Below are positions 22,500-28,672 of a DNA stretch of 33,863 nt, one piece after another. The DNA is from a virus. The translations under genes were made by a program, and so were the position numbers. Within the stretch, counting starts at the first letter, position 1. The number at the start of each line of letters is the position of its first letter. The notes under the pieces are model-generated. The model searched no databases and was not told the DNA's origin. It was given only the letters and a program-made list of their open reading frames with translations. The stretch is from positions 1 to 33,863 of the IMG/VR virus record IMGVR_UViG_3300031951_000682, one strand, 5' to 3'.

Positions 22500-23365
22500 C
22501 TTTCATTGACTTCGCACGGGCACACGGCGTGTCCATTGACCCCAACCGCCTGTATGCCTCCGACAAGATCAAGCGCTGCGGCACTGTCGAGCGCCCGAAC
22601 TCTGGCAACGGTGCTTATTTCTGGGATGGCCAGCGCGGATGGGTCATGGACTGGTCAGGAGAGGCCAGAGTGGTCTGGTACGAAGACCCGCATGCCAAGC
22701 CTTGGACAGACGAAGAAAAGCGCGCATGGGCCGCAAAAAGGGCCTCAGCGGCCACTGAGCAGGAGAAGAAGTACCAGAACGCCGCCTTCCAAGCCGACGT
22801 GACCCTGCGCAGCGCCAAGTACGACCACCACCCCTACCTCGAGATCAAGGGCTTCAAGGAGACCCGTGGGCTGGTGCTGGACGACAAGCTGCTGATCCCG
22901 ATGCGCAACGTCTCCAACAACAAATTGCAGGGCTACCAGTCGATCCGCTGGGACATGCAAGAGCGCAAGTACGAGAAGAAGATGCTGCACGGCATGCGCG
23001 CCAAGAATGCGGTGCTGTACCTTGGGGCGCGTGATGCTGAGGAGTGCTGGCTTGTGGAGGGCTTTGCCACCGGGCTGTCTGTGCGGCACGCCCTGCGCAG
23101 TGTGGGCATCCCGGCATCGGTGGTGATTTGCTTCAGCGCCAGCAACATGGTTCAAGTGGCCGACCAAATCAAGGGCAAGCGGTTCATCTTTGCAGACAAC
23201 GACGAGAGCAAGACGGGCGAGAAGTCAGCAATTGCGACAGGCCTGCCGTGGACGATGGCCGACCAAGTTGGCTACGACGCAAACGACCTGCATTTGAAGG
23301 ACAGCTTGTTTGCTGTGGTGGGCAAAATGATGGAGGTTCGACAGAGGGAAATGGTATACTTCTGA
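22496..23365 (+). CDS. Toprim-domain primase-like protein
   Basis: 289 residues from the ATG at 22496 overlapping the helicase stop (ATGA); an upstream longer frame is rejected. The Toprim motifs are CWLVEGFATGLS (Glu188) and RFIFADNDES (Asp234 and Asp236), which bind the metals used in RNA-primer synthesis. An N-terminal domain (about 1-70) with aromatic residues (GAYFWDGQRGWVMDWSG) replaces the usual zinc finger; no CxxC pair is seen. It resembles phage primases of the Toprim_4/DnaG type. With the helicase upstream it likely primes phage replication by the host polymerase. Confidence 0.8.
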   Translation: MTFIDFARAHGVSIDPNRLYASDKIKRCGTVERPNSGNGAYFWDGQRGWVMDWSGEARVVWYEDPHAKPWTDEEKRAWAAKRASAATEQEKKYQNAAFQADVTLRSAKYDHHPYLEIKGFKETRGLVLDDKLLIPMRNVSNNKLQGYQSIRWDMQERKYEKKMLHGMRAKNAVLYLGARDAEECWLVEGFATGLSVRHALRSVGIPASVVICFSASNMVQVADQIKGKRFIFADNDESKTGEKSAIATGLPWTMADQVGYDANDLHLKDSLFAVVGKMMEVRQREMVYF

Positions 23366-23404
23366 CCTTCGAAAAGTCGTGCTGATGGACTGAAAACACC
23401 AGCG

Positions 23405-23470
23405 CCAACACACATGAGCATTGTCCTCTGGGGTTTCCCGGAGGCCCGGAACAGTGTTCAGTTGTGTTGG
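23405..23470 (+). ncRNA. Structured element A: three-way junction downstream of the primase gene
   Basis: CCAACACA (23405-23412) pairs perfectly with TGTGTTGG (23463-23470) and encloses two hairpins: CCTCTGGG/CCCGGAGG (23425-23432 with 23437-23444, loop GTTT, one G-U pair) and GAAC/GTTC (23449-23452 with 23456-23459). It may be the 3' UTR of the primase mRNA or part of a larger RNA. No T-run follows and no protein is encoded. Confidence 0.45.
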
Positions 23471-23543
23471 TGTGGTTTAGAAGTTTGTAAAACGACTGCG
23501 AATTGACGCAGCAGACGCTGGACTCACAATCAGCCACCAACAC

Positions 23544-23574
23544 TTGACAAAGGTTTCCCGGTTTACCTTAAAAT
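23544..23574 (+). promoter_or_regulatory. Sigma-70-like promoter of the small RNA
   Basis: Consensus TTGACA at 23544-23549 and TAAAAT at 23569-23574, 19 bases apart (18 if TTAAAA is used). GGTTTCCC, a motif repeated in this region, lies in the spacer. The start would be near 23581. Confidence 0.55.
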
Positions 23575-23580
23575 CGGGGC

Positions 23581-23702
23581 ACTGCTGGAATTGGAAAGCC
23601 AGCATGAAGAATCGCTAAGTCAGACTCCGGCCCCGTAAGGGGTTGTTGGTGCCCACAAGGTGCCAGCCTTTCCAAACGGGGTCTGTCTTAGCGATTTTTT
23701 TT
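23581..23702 (+). ncRNA. Structured element B: about 120-nt small RNA with long closing stem and terminator
   Basis: After a hairpin TGCTGG/CCAGCA (23583-23588 with 23599-23604), bases 23610-23629 pair with 23677-23696: 19 of 20 positions, including one G-U pair, with a single U-U mismatch. Enclosed are CCCC-GTAA-GGGG (23631-23642, GNRA tetraloop) and a nine-pair hairpin (23645-23653 with 23659-23667, loop CACAA). The closing stem is followed by eight T (23695-23702), so it doubles as an intrinsic terminator. The promoter upstream makes a discrete transcript likely. I do not recognise the family. Confidence 0.65.
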
Positions 23703-23773
23703 GGCCCAGCCACTTCCCGTACTCCGCACGAAAGTAGGGGCCGCAAGTGGGGCCGCTCGGAAGGAAACCGCGA

Positions 23774-24046
23774 CACGGTATGCAACCGTGGACTTGATGA
23801 TGGTGAAAGCAAGGTACTTAGGCACGGTGAGAGGGCTTGCCCGTTAGGCTGTACCAGCGCCCGGAGCCGCTTAGGGCCACCATCATCAAGTCCATGGGCT
23901 AGGGGGCAGTTCCCGAATAATCCGTGCGGCTGGTCGAATCATCAAGCCGAGGGGTAGACGGTACTCAATCCGTCACATGATGATCCTGTTCAACAGGGGT
24001 GAAGCACCTTCCCTCTCTACCTCACGTCTGGGGTAGGGGGGTCTTT
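23774..24046 (+). ncRNA. Structured element C: about 270-nt region with perfect 16-bp helix
   Basis: Bases 23790-23805 pair perfectly with 23878-23893 (GGACTTGATGATGGTG with its complement). Inside are GGTAC/GTACC (23813-23817 with 23851-23855) and GGG-CTTG-CCC (23833-23842). Around it lie CACGGT/ACCGTG (23774-23790), CGGCTGGT with ATCA-A-GCCG (23927-23949), GACGG/CCGTC (23957-23974), CCTGT/ACAGG (23985-23997) and a ten-pair stem (24012-24021 with 24032-24041) ending in TCTTT. There is no credible reading frame with a ribosome binding site. The density of helices suggests a functional RNA, perhaps of the large ornate phage RNA type; no promoter of its own is obvious. Confidence 0.5.
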
Positions 24047-24100
24047 GGGTGAAAGGATTGATTGGGGTCAATGAGGGGGCAAATTCCGGCCTCGCTCGAA

Positions 24101-24119
24101 TCAAACTTCATGTTAGACT
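24101..24119 (+). promoter_or_regulatory. Promoter/operator copy P3
   Basis: TCAAACTTCATGTTAGACT: the left dyad arm has one mismatch (TCAAAC), the right arm GTTAGA is intact, and -10 TAGACT (24114-24119) has the extended TG. It lies 25 bases ahead of the oxygenase gene. No leader hairpin follows. Confidence 0.6.
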
Positions 24120-24143
24120 GGCGCAATTTAACGGAGAGAGAAA

Positions 24144-24779
24144 ATGGATCAACTCGAAGAGATGCATTACTTTGCAACGCCTGTCTACGTGGTGCATAAG
24201 CCTGAATTCATTGACGCTGTGCGCACGGTGTCCAGCCGCTACGAAGAGGTCTCTCGTGAGCGCAAAAAGAACCCTGACTACGTCAACCTGATGACTGCCA
24301 GCTACGCGCATGAGCAGGAGTTGCAAGACTTCTCTCAGTACGTCTCGCAGACTGCTTGGAACATCCTTGCGTCGCAGGGCTACAACATGGATCAGTTGGT
24401 GACCTACTTCACCGAGATGTGGACGCAAGAGCACAACCACCTGTCCTCCATGGAGACCCATGTCCACGGGGCTGGATGCCAGATCAGCGCGTTCTATTTC
24501 ATCGACGTGCCCGAAAACGCCTGCAAGCTGGTGGTGCATGATCCCCGGCCCGGCAAAGTGATCATTAACCTGCCCGAGAAGGACGCCAGCCAGATCACCT
24601 TGGGGTCGCACCAGATCGTGTTCACACCCAAGCCCGGCGCGCTGATTTTGCTCAATGCATGGGTGCCCCACTCCTTCACCAAAAACATGGGCAATGAGTC
24701 CATGCGATTCGTTCACATGAACCTGTCGGTGGCTGTCGGTGATGAGCCCAAAGAGGACAACTCTGTGGAGGTGATATGA
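24144..24779 (+). CDS. 2-oxoglutarate/Fe(II)-dependent oxygenase
   Basis: 211 residues with GGAGAGAG before the ATG. The core matches the 2OG-FeII_Oxy_5 family: THVHGAGCQISAFYFIDVPE (candidate iron ligands His106/His108), VVHDPRP (from 130), PKPGALILLNAWVPHSF (His176 as distal ligand) and MRFVHMNLSV (Arg188 for 2-oxoglutarate). Such enzymes hydroxylate proteins, nucleic acids or small molecules; the substrate here is unknown. Many tailed phages of aquatic hosts carry one. It follows promoter P3 and overlaps the next gene by ATGA. Confidence 0.75.
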   Translation: MDQLEEMHYFATPVYVVHKPEFIDAVRTVSSRYEEVSRERKKNPDYVNLMTASYAHEQELQDFSQYVSQTAWNILASQGYNMDQLVTYFTEMWTQEHNHLSSMETHVHGAGCQISAFYFIDVPENACKLVVHDPRPGKVIINLPEKDASQITLGSHQIVFTPKPGALILLNAWVPHSFTKNMGNESMRFVHMNLSVAVGDEPKEDNSVEVI

Positions 24780-25003
24780 AGTTCCGCATCCGATTCAACA
24801 AGTCTGCTGGCCAAGAGGGGCGCGGCACCAAGGATCACGTGTGGCGCGTGTTCGCAGGCAAGAAGGAATATCTGGCCAAGAACGTCATCCTGATCGTGCC
24901 CAGCCGCAGCGAAAAAGACTGCTGTAGCAACGACTGGAACATGGTGTGCGAAGGCGAGATGCACATCGACCGGGAAACCTCGACAATAAAAATCTTGCCA
25001 TAG
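24776..25003 (+). CDS. Small protein, unknown function
   Basis: 75 residues, overlapping the oxygenase stop by ATGA. It looks like a compact beta-rich protein (MKFRIRFNKSAGQEGRGTKD, VWRVFAGKKEYLAKNVILIV, GEMHIDRETSTIKIL) with a CC pair and a further Cys that could bind metal. Co-translation with the oxygenase suggests a shared process, but no homology is recognised. Confidence 0.6.
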   Translation: MKFRIRFNKSAGQEGRGTKDHVWRVFAGKKEYLAKNVILIVPSRSEKDCCSNDWNMVCEGEMHIDRETSTIKILP

Positions 25004-25006
25004 CAA

Positions 25007-25025
25007 TCTAATTCCGTGTTAGACT
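25007..25025 (+). promoter_or_regulatory. Promoter/operator copy P4
   Basis: TCTAATTCCGTGTTAGACT: intact dyad (TCTAAT, GTTAGA, five bases apart) and extended -10 TAGACT (25020-25025). A weak -35 TTGCCA lies 19 bases ahead of the -10. The predicted start is at about 25032, at the edge of the leader hairpin. Confidence 0.7.
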
Positions 25026-25032
25026 CTCCTTA

Positions 25033-25046
25033 CCACGACGTTGTGG
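25033..25046 (+). promoter_or_regulatory. Leader hairpin of P4
   Basis: CCAC-GACGTT-GTGG at the predicted 5' end of the mRNA, followed by GATAAC, AAGGAG and the ATG at 25064. Its stem differs from the P5-P7 hairpins by paired (compensatory) changes. Confidence 0.55.
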
Positions 25047-25063
25047 GATAACAAGGAGATTCA

Positions 25064-25453
25064 ATGACCACGTACACACACTGGCACGTCCTGATGGCCA
25101 GCCCGACTGAGCCCATCCCAGTCAAAAAGCGCCGTTACTACATTGCCCTCATGCGTGTGGCACTGGAGAACTGCAAGACCAAGATCACCGAAAAGGATCG
25201 CACGGTCTTGTCCAGCGCCGTTGACCTGCTCAACACCCTGTGCGACATGAAGCTGATCGAGGACAACGAGAAGGCCTTGGAAGACGCCATGGTTGCCTTG
25301 ATGCAGGACAACCTCAACGACATCGAGGTGCGCATGTTTGAGGGCGTCCTCGAGGACTACGAGATGGTCATGGAGAACCTGCCCGAGCGCACCATGATCG
25401 CCGCCCACCGCGCAACCGAGAAGCGCATTGGAAAAAGGAAGGTGGCAGCATGA
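25064..25453 (+). CDS. Early protein, helical, unknown function
   Basis: 129 residues with AAGGAG before the start, first gene after P4. Predicted all-helical with many charged residues (YYIALMRVALENCKTKITEK, RTVLSSAVDLLNTLCDMKLI, FEGVLEDYEMVMENLPE) and a basic C-terminus. No catalytic or DNA-binding motif is evident. It overlaps the next gene by ATGA. Confidence 0.6.
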   Translation: MTTYTHWHVLMASPTEPIPVKKRRYYIALMRVALENCKTKITEKDRTVLSSAVDLLNTLCDMKLIEDNEKALEDAMVALMQDNLNDIEVRMFEGVLEDYEMVMENLPERTMIAAHRATEKRIGKRKVAA

Positions 25454-25659
25454 AAGCAACAAACAAACTGCGCTTTGTTGAGCGAAGCCAGCCGGATTAT
25501 CCCGGCTCCAATACGGGCCGAATTGTTCGCATCCTTCAGCAGTGGTGGGAGGACAGCTATGTGACGCTTTCGGTTCATGTCACAGACAAGGATGGCAATG
25601 TGCTGCCGTCACCCAGCCGTGGCGAATGGCGCGATGTGCCAGTGGAGGTGGAGTCATGA
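25450..25659 (+). CDS. Small early protein, unknown function
   Basis: 69 residues, coupled to both neighbours by ATGA overlaps. Beta-rich with NTGRIVRILQQWWEDSYVTL and a VTDKDGNVLPSPSRGEW stretch. It resembles a small SH3-like barrel in pattern only; no function is known. Confidence 0.55.
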   Translation: MKATNKLRFVERSQPDYPGSNTGRIVRILQQWWEDSYVTLSVHVTDKDGNVLPSPSRGEWRDVPVEVES

Positions 25660-25934
25660 CCGAAGAGCAACTCGACAAGGCCATCGCCACACACGAGCGC
25701 AGGCGCAAGGTCTTCATGGAAGAAGGCCTGTGCGAGAAGGAGGCGTTCGACCTAGCAGAGCGCATGTGGAACCGCGACGCTGACCCCTTTGATGATCGAC
25801 GTGTGTGCTTTGAATGCCGCCACCACGTTGCAAGGCTTTGCACCAAGATCACGGATCGCTACGGCAAGCCCACCACGCAAGTCAGATTCGTTTTGCAACG
25901 CTGTGACCACTTTGATTTGAAAGGCAAAAAATGA
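25656..25934 (+). CDS. Small protein with possible Cys-type zinc site
   Basis: 92 residues from the ATG at 25656, overlapping the previous stop. A helical N-terminal half is followed by VCFECRHHVARLC and, near the end, RCDHF; the four cysteines (CxxC, then C, then C) with histidines could hold a zinc ion. Small proteins with this ending are common in phages and plasmid regions of proteobacteria. Function not known. Confidence 0.6.
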   Translation: MTEEQLDKAIATHERRRKVFMEEGLCEKEAFDLAERMWNRDADPFDDRRVCFECRHHVARLCTKITDRYGKPTTQVRFVLQRCDHFDLKGKK

Positions 25935-26125
25935 TCAAGACTCCACGACAAAAAACATTCTGGGCGATATTCCTTCTGCCCTTTGTGTTCTCAGCGGCCA
26001 TCCAGTTCTTGCCAGTATGGCTGTCCGTGCCCATCGCATTCCTGTGCGGTTCATTCTGGATCGGTGCCGTCTGTGTGCTGGCCAAACTTCCACCGAAAGA
26101 AAAAAATGAGAACACTAGGTATTGA
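25931..26125 (+). CDS. Small two-pass membrane protein
   Basis: 64 residues: basic N-terminus (IKTPRQK), two hydrophobic segments at about 9-26 and 31-53, then a charged tail (KLPPKEKNENTRY). It overlaps the previous gene by ATGA and the resolvase gene by 20 bases. A role in the host membrane early in infection is possible, but unknown. Confidence 0.6.
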   Translation: MIKTPRQKTFWAIFLLPFVFSAAIQFLPVWLSVPIAFLCGSFWIGAVCVLAKLPPKEKNENTRY

Positions 26126-26561
26126 TCCGGGCGCAACAGGCGCATTGGTGCTGATCGAGGACGGCCAGCCCATCGAATGGACTGCCATGCCCACCACCAA
26201 GATTGGCACGGCCACTCGCGTGAATGCAGCAGCCCTGACCGACTTCATTGCATCGTGCTGCTGTGACCACGTCTACGTTGAGCAGGTGCATGCCATGCCG
26301 GGCCAAGGCGTGACATCGATGTTCAACTTTGGCCACTCATGCGGCACGGTGATGGGTGTGGTGGGTGCCTTAGGTCTCCCCTTCACCATGGTCACCCCGC
26401 AGGCTTGGAAGAAGTCTATGGGCCTGATCGGCACCGACAAGGACGCCGCACGAGCACGCGCCATCCAACTGTGGCCAAAGTGGCGTGACCTCGACAAGAA
26501 GGGCAAGGGCCAAGCACTGGCAGACGCCGCGCTGATTGCGAGGTATGGCCATGGCAATTGA
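26106..26561 (+). CDS. RuvC-like Holliday-junction resolvase
   Basis: 151 residues from the ATG at 26106. The RNase H-fold acidic residues are visible: Asp7 in GIDPGATGA, Glu59 in VYVEQVHAMPG and a C-terminal Asp140 in LADAALIARYG, preceded by KGKGQ. The central TSMFNFGHSCGTVMGVV is the usual RuvC helix. It should cut branched recombination and replication intermediates before packaging. The start overlaps the preceding membrane-protein gene, and the ribosome binding site is weak (GAAAGAAAAA), so coupling may be needed. Confidence 0.85.
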   Translation: MRTLGIDPGATGALVLIEDGQPIEWTAMPTTKIGTATRVNAAALTDFIASCCCDHVYVEQVHAMPGQGVTSMFNFGHSCGTVMGVVGALGLPFTMVTPQAWKKSMGLIGTDKDAARARAIQLWPKWRDLDKKGKGQALADAALIARYGHGN

Positions 26562-26775
26562 ACTTGCAGACGACACGCCGTTCTTTGACGTGAGGGGCAC
26601 CACCATCACGCATCGCAACCCCAAGACGATCACCGACGGCATCATGGTGTGCCAAGAGGCGTTCATCGAGATCGACACCAGCAAGATGAGCCAGACGTTC
26701 ATCCATCTGCTCATGCATCACATGGGCGAGGGGCACATCAAGGTGCATATCGCAGAGAAGAAGGAGACACCATGA
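26551..26775 (+). CDS. Small early protein, unknown function
   Basis: 74 residues; the ATG at 26551 is preferred over that at 26545 because GAGG (26540-26543) is then well spaced. It overlaps the resolvase end by 11 bases. Contains FFDVRGTTITHRNPKTITDG and a His-rich C-terminal part (HLLMHHMGEGHIKVH). Function unknown. Confidence 0.55.
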   Translation: MAIELADDTPFFDVRGTTITHRNPKTITDGIMVCQEAFIEIDTSKMSQTFIHLLMHHMGEGHIKVHIAEKKETP

Positions 26776-27113
26776 ACCAGAAGGACATCAACGACGCCGT
26801 GGACTACCTGTACACCCACGGCCGCAAGTACGCCGAGGCCAAGGCCCACCGGGTCTACCTCGAGGAGTACCGCAAAAGCCAGAAGGCCATGCTCATGAAG
26901 AAGGCCTTGTCCGATGGGCGCGCTAAATCGGCCGTGGTGGCCGAGATCGAGGCCTACGCAGACTCAGCCTACATCGAGGTGCTGAAGGGCTTAGAAGCGG
27001 CCACAGAGGCCGAGGAGACCCTGCGCTGGGGGTTGGTGTCAGCACAGGCCAGAATCGACGTGTGGCGCTCTCAGGAGGCCAGCAACAGGGCATTCGACAA
27101 GGCGGTCACATGA
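26772..27113 (+). CDS. Conserved helical phage protein
   Basis: 113 residues with AAGGAG before the ATG at 26772 and an ATGA overlap upstream. Entirely helical, coiled-coil-like: NDAVDYLYTHGRKYAEAKAH, YLEEYRKSQKAMLMKKALS, then EEETLRWGLVSAQARIDVWR near the end (the LRW-x-LV-x-AQARI-x-VWR motif recurs in many phages). It is often next to recombination genes, but no activity is known to me. Confidence 0.65.
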   Translation: MNQKDINDAVDYLYTHGRKYAEAKAHRVYLEEYRKSQKAMLMKKALSDGRAKSAVVAEIEAYADSAYIEVLKGLEAATEAEETLRWGLVSAQARIDVWRSQEASNRAFDKAVT

Positions 27114-27286
27114 AGATCAGAAAACATCGAAAGCGCATGCAGGCCAAGGTGCGCCATGGCAATTCATTTAGTTGGGCGCTCGAAAAAATGATGAAAAGAA
27201 TCTGCGCCTCTTTCGTAAGTTTCGACCAAGCCTTTAAAGATGCATACGCAAAGGCAAGAAATGAACGGCAGCTACAACAAGAATGA
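27110..27286 (+). CDS. Small basic protein, 58 aa
   Basis: The ATG at 27110 overlaps the previous stop (ATGA) and continues to 27286. Starts MKIRKHRKRMQAKVRHGNSF, very basic, then a helical SWALEKMMKRICASF segment. It could bind nucleic acid. It overlaps the next gene by 26 bases. Confidence 0.5.
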   Translation: MKIRKHRKRMQAKVRHGNSFSWALEKMMKRICASFVSFDQAFKDAYAKARNERQLQQE

Positions 27287-27533
27287 GCGCGCATGGGTGC
27301 AACTCGTGAAGGAGCAGCCCTGCTCTGTCTGCGAGGCACCCGGCCCCTCTGACGCCCACCACATCAAGCAGGGCCTGCACTACACCTGTGTGGCCCTGTG
27401 CAAGTCCTGCCATCAGGGCAGCAAGATGGGCTGGCACGGCGAGAAGGCTGCATGGCGCATCGCCAAGATGGAAGAGATCGACGCCCTCAACGTCACTCTG
27501 GCCAACATATACGCTAATCAGATTAGTAGGTAG
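27261..27533 (+). CDS. HNH nuclease of the Ref-like type
   Basis: 90 residues from the ATG at 27261. The motif order is CSVCEAPGPSDAHHI (CxxC then HH), then CKSCHQGSKMGWHG (CxxCH and GWHG). This is the pattern of P1 Ref-like and related phage HNH proteins, where the two CxxC hold a zinc ion and the HH/H residues are catalytic. Ref cuts DNA with RecA's help; whether this one does is not known. Its last codons contain the second copy of the CTAATC-N-GATTAG palindrome. Confidence 0.7.
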   Translation: MNGSYNKNERAWVQLVKEQPCSVCEAPGPSDAHHIKQGLHYTCVALCKSCHQGSKMGWHGEKAAWRIAKMEEIDALNVTLANIYANQISR

Positions 27534-27562
27534 TTGGTTTCCAAAACCATACTAGGGAAACC
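27513..27562 (+). repeat. Composite element copy 2: CTAATC-A-GATTAG palindrome plus TAGGGAAACC
   Basis: GCTAATCAGATTAGTA (27513-27528) differs in one base from the copy at 20644. TAGGGAAACC follows at 27553-27562, and GGTTTCC (27536-27542) forms an inverted repeat with GGAAACC (27556-27562). The element runs from the end of the HNH gene into the space ahead of P5. Confidence 0.6.
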
Positions 27563-27600
27563 ACTTAGAAAAATAATTGCAAAAAGTCTTTTCAACAGAC

Positions 27601-27619
27601 TCTAACTTCGTGTTAGAAT
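27601..27619 (+). promoter_or_regulatory. Promoter/operator copy P5
   Basis: TCTAACTTCGTGTTAGAAT: perfect dyad TCTAAC/GTTAGA and extended -10 TG-T-TAGAAT (27614-27619). No good -35 box; the extended -10 probably suffices. The start should be near 27626, at the leader hairpin. Confidence 0.7.
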
Positions 27620-27626
27620 TCTTTCA

Positions 27627-27641
27627 CCGCAACGTTAGCGG
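27627..27641 (+). promoter_or_regulatory. Leader hairpin of P5
   Basis: CCGC-AACGTTA-GCGG, followed by GTTTAACC, AAAGGA and the ATG at 27662. The loop begins with AAC as in P6 and P7, and the stem differs by a compensatory T-A to C-G change. Confidence 0.55.
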
Positions 27642-27661
27642 GTTTAACCAAAGGAAATGAA

Positions 27662-27955
27662 ATGACTGCAATCACCACCACCCCAGCTTCTGCCGACGAA
27701 CTGGGCACCCTCTTGGCTCAGATCGCCACACTGACCAAGCAGGCAGACGCAATCAAAGACGCCATGAAAGACGCCGCCAGCAAGAGCGACACCAAGGTCT
27801 TCGAAGGCGCACTCTTCAAGGCCACCTACTGCGAAGCCAACCGCACCGTGGTTGACTACAAAAAGATGATCGCCGACATCGGCGTGTCCGAGAGCATCAT
27901 TGCTCAGTACACCACCACCACCGCTGTGTTCAGCATCAAGACCACCGCACGTTAA
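27662..27955 (+). CDS. Early phage protein, unknown function
   Basis: 97 residues, first gene after P5, with AAAGGA upstream. A Thr/Ala-rich N-terminus, a helix (LGTLLAQIATLTKQADAIKD) and a beta part (FEGALFKATYCEANRTVVDY) can be seen. Proteins of this pattern (KAT-x-x-E-x-NR-x-VDYK) are common in phage early regions and often highly expressed; no role is known to me. A stable hairpin follows at 27963-27978. Confidence 0.6.
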   Translation: MTAITTTPASADELGTLLAQIATLTKQADAIKDAMKDAASKSDTKVFEGALFKATYCEANRTVVDYKKMIADIGVSESIIAQYTTTTAVFSIKTTAR

Positions 27956-27962
27956 TTCAACC

Positions 27963-27978
27963 GGGGGCTCCGGCCCCC
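27963..27978 (+). other. GC-rich intergenic hairpin
   Basis: GGGGGC-TCCG-GCCCCC, six pairs with a UNCG-type tetraloop, between two early genes. No T-run follows, so it is more likely an mRNA-stability or processing element than a terminator. Confidence 0.5.
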
Positions 27979-27992
27979 ATAGGAGAACCACC

Positions 27993-28370
27993 ATGAAACC
28001 CATGACACAGCGTGAAAAAGAATTGACCAGCAAGAACATCTTGGCCGCATGCCGGGACATCAACAAGCTGAACAAGCGTGGCTACGACTTCTTGAACCGT
28101 TGCAATGGCTTCATTGCTCATTACGACATCAACGGTTTCAAGCACTACTACGCCGGGCGCAACTTGCAGCAGGACATCGAGCGCAACGCCAAGGCAAACC
28201 AGTGGCACAACTTCCGCAAAGGCGAGGAGCACGCCGACTTCTATCACGCCAAGCGTGACTGCTACAACATGATCCTTGGTGGCTTCGTGGCGCGCCAAGC
28301 ATTGGACGAGAAATTCGACAACCCCGTGCAGTTTTTGCGGGATCACTTCACCATCATCCGCATCAGCTAA
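27993..28370 (+). CDS. Early protein, unknown function
   Basis: 125 residues from the ATG at 27993 with AGGAG upstream. Mostly helical, rich in Asn, His, Tyr and Arg (AACRDINKLNKRGYDFLNRC, HYDINGFKHYYAGRNLQQDI, HNFRKGEEHADFYHAKRDC). The aromatic/basic mix would suit nucleic-acid or nucleotide binding, but no known motif is present. Confidence 0.55.
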   Translation: MKPMTQREKELTSKNILAACRDINKLNKRGYDFLNRCNGFIAHYDINGFKHYYAGRNLQQDIERNAKANQWHNFRKGEEHADFYHAKRDCYNMILGGFVARQALDEKFDNPVQFLRDHFTIIRIS

Positions 28371-28380
28371 GGAGCACACC

Positions 28381-28662
28381 ATGAAGATCAAACTCACAGC
28401 GCACGTCCATCACGTCCAATACCCTTGGGAAGACCAAGGCATGTACCAACTCTGGTTTGCCAAGCTGGACGACGACGACACGCGCACCTACGTCGGTGAG
28501 CAGGAAGTCGAAGTTGAAGTGCCCGACAACTACGACCCACGCGCCAAACAAATCGCCGCGCTGGAAAAGCAAAAGCAAAAGGTCATGGCCGATTACCAAA
28601 AGATGGTCAATGACATCAACGAGAAGATCAGCAAACTGCAAGCCATCGAGTACACACCCTAA
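28381..28662 (+). CDS. Early protein with C-terminal coiled coil
   Basis: 93 residues from the ATG at 28381 with AAGGAG upstream. Residues 1-50 are beta-rich (MKIKLTAHVHHVQYPWEDQG, TYVGEQEVEVEVPDNYD) and 55-88 form a coiled coil (ALEKQKQKVMADYQKMVNDI). Short beta-plus-coil proteins of this kind are common in phages; no function is known. Confidence 0.6.
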   Translation: MKIKLTAHVHHVQYPWEDQGMYQLWFAKLDDDDTRTYVGEQEVEVEVPDNYDPRAKQIAALEKQKQKVMADYQKMVNDINEKISKLQAIEYTP

Positions 28663-28672
28663 GGAGAGCACC

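Noticed and set aside
23581-23702. phi29-type packaging RNA because of the three-way junction and about 120-nt size
   Set aside because: The phage has a terminase small subunit, so a pRNA-type motor is not expected, and no sequence likeness was recognised. Kept only as an RNA of unknown type.
23927-23949. tRNA or tmRNA-like T-arm (GGTCGAATC) in the structured region
   Set aside because: The stem has a bulge and a 6-base loop, and no acceptor, D or anticodon arm or CCA end can be found nearby.
23366-24143. Retron, group I or group II intron
   Set aside because: No reverse transcriptase or intron-encoded protein is present, no split gene flanks the region, and the conserved intron core motifs were not seen.
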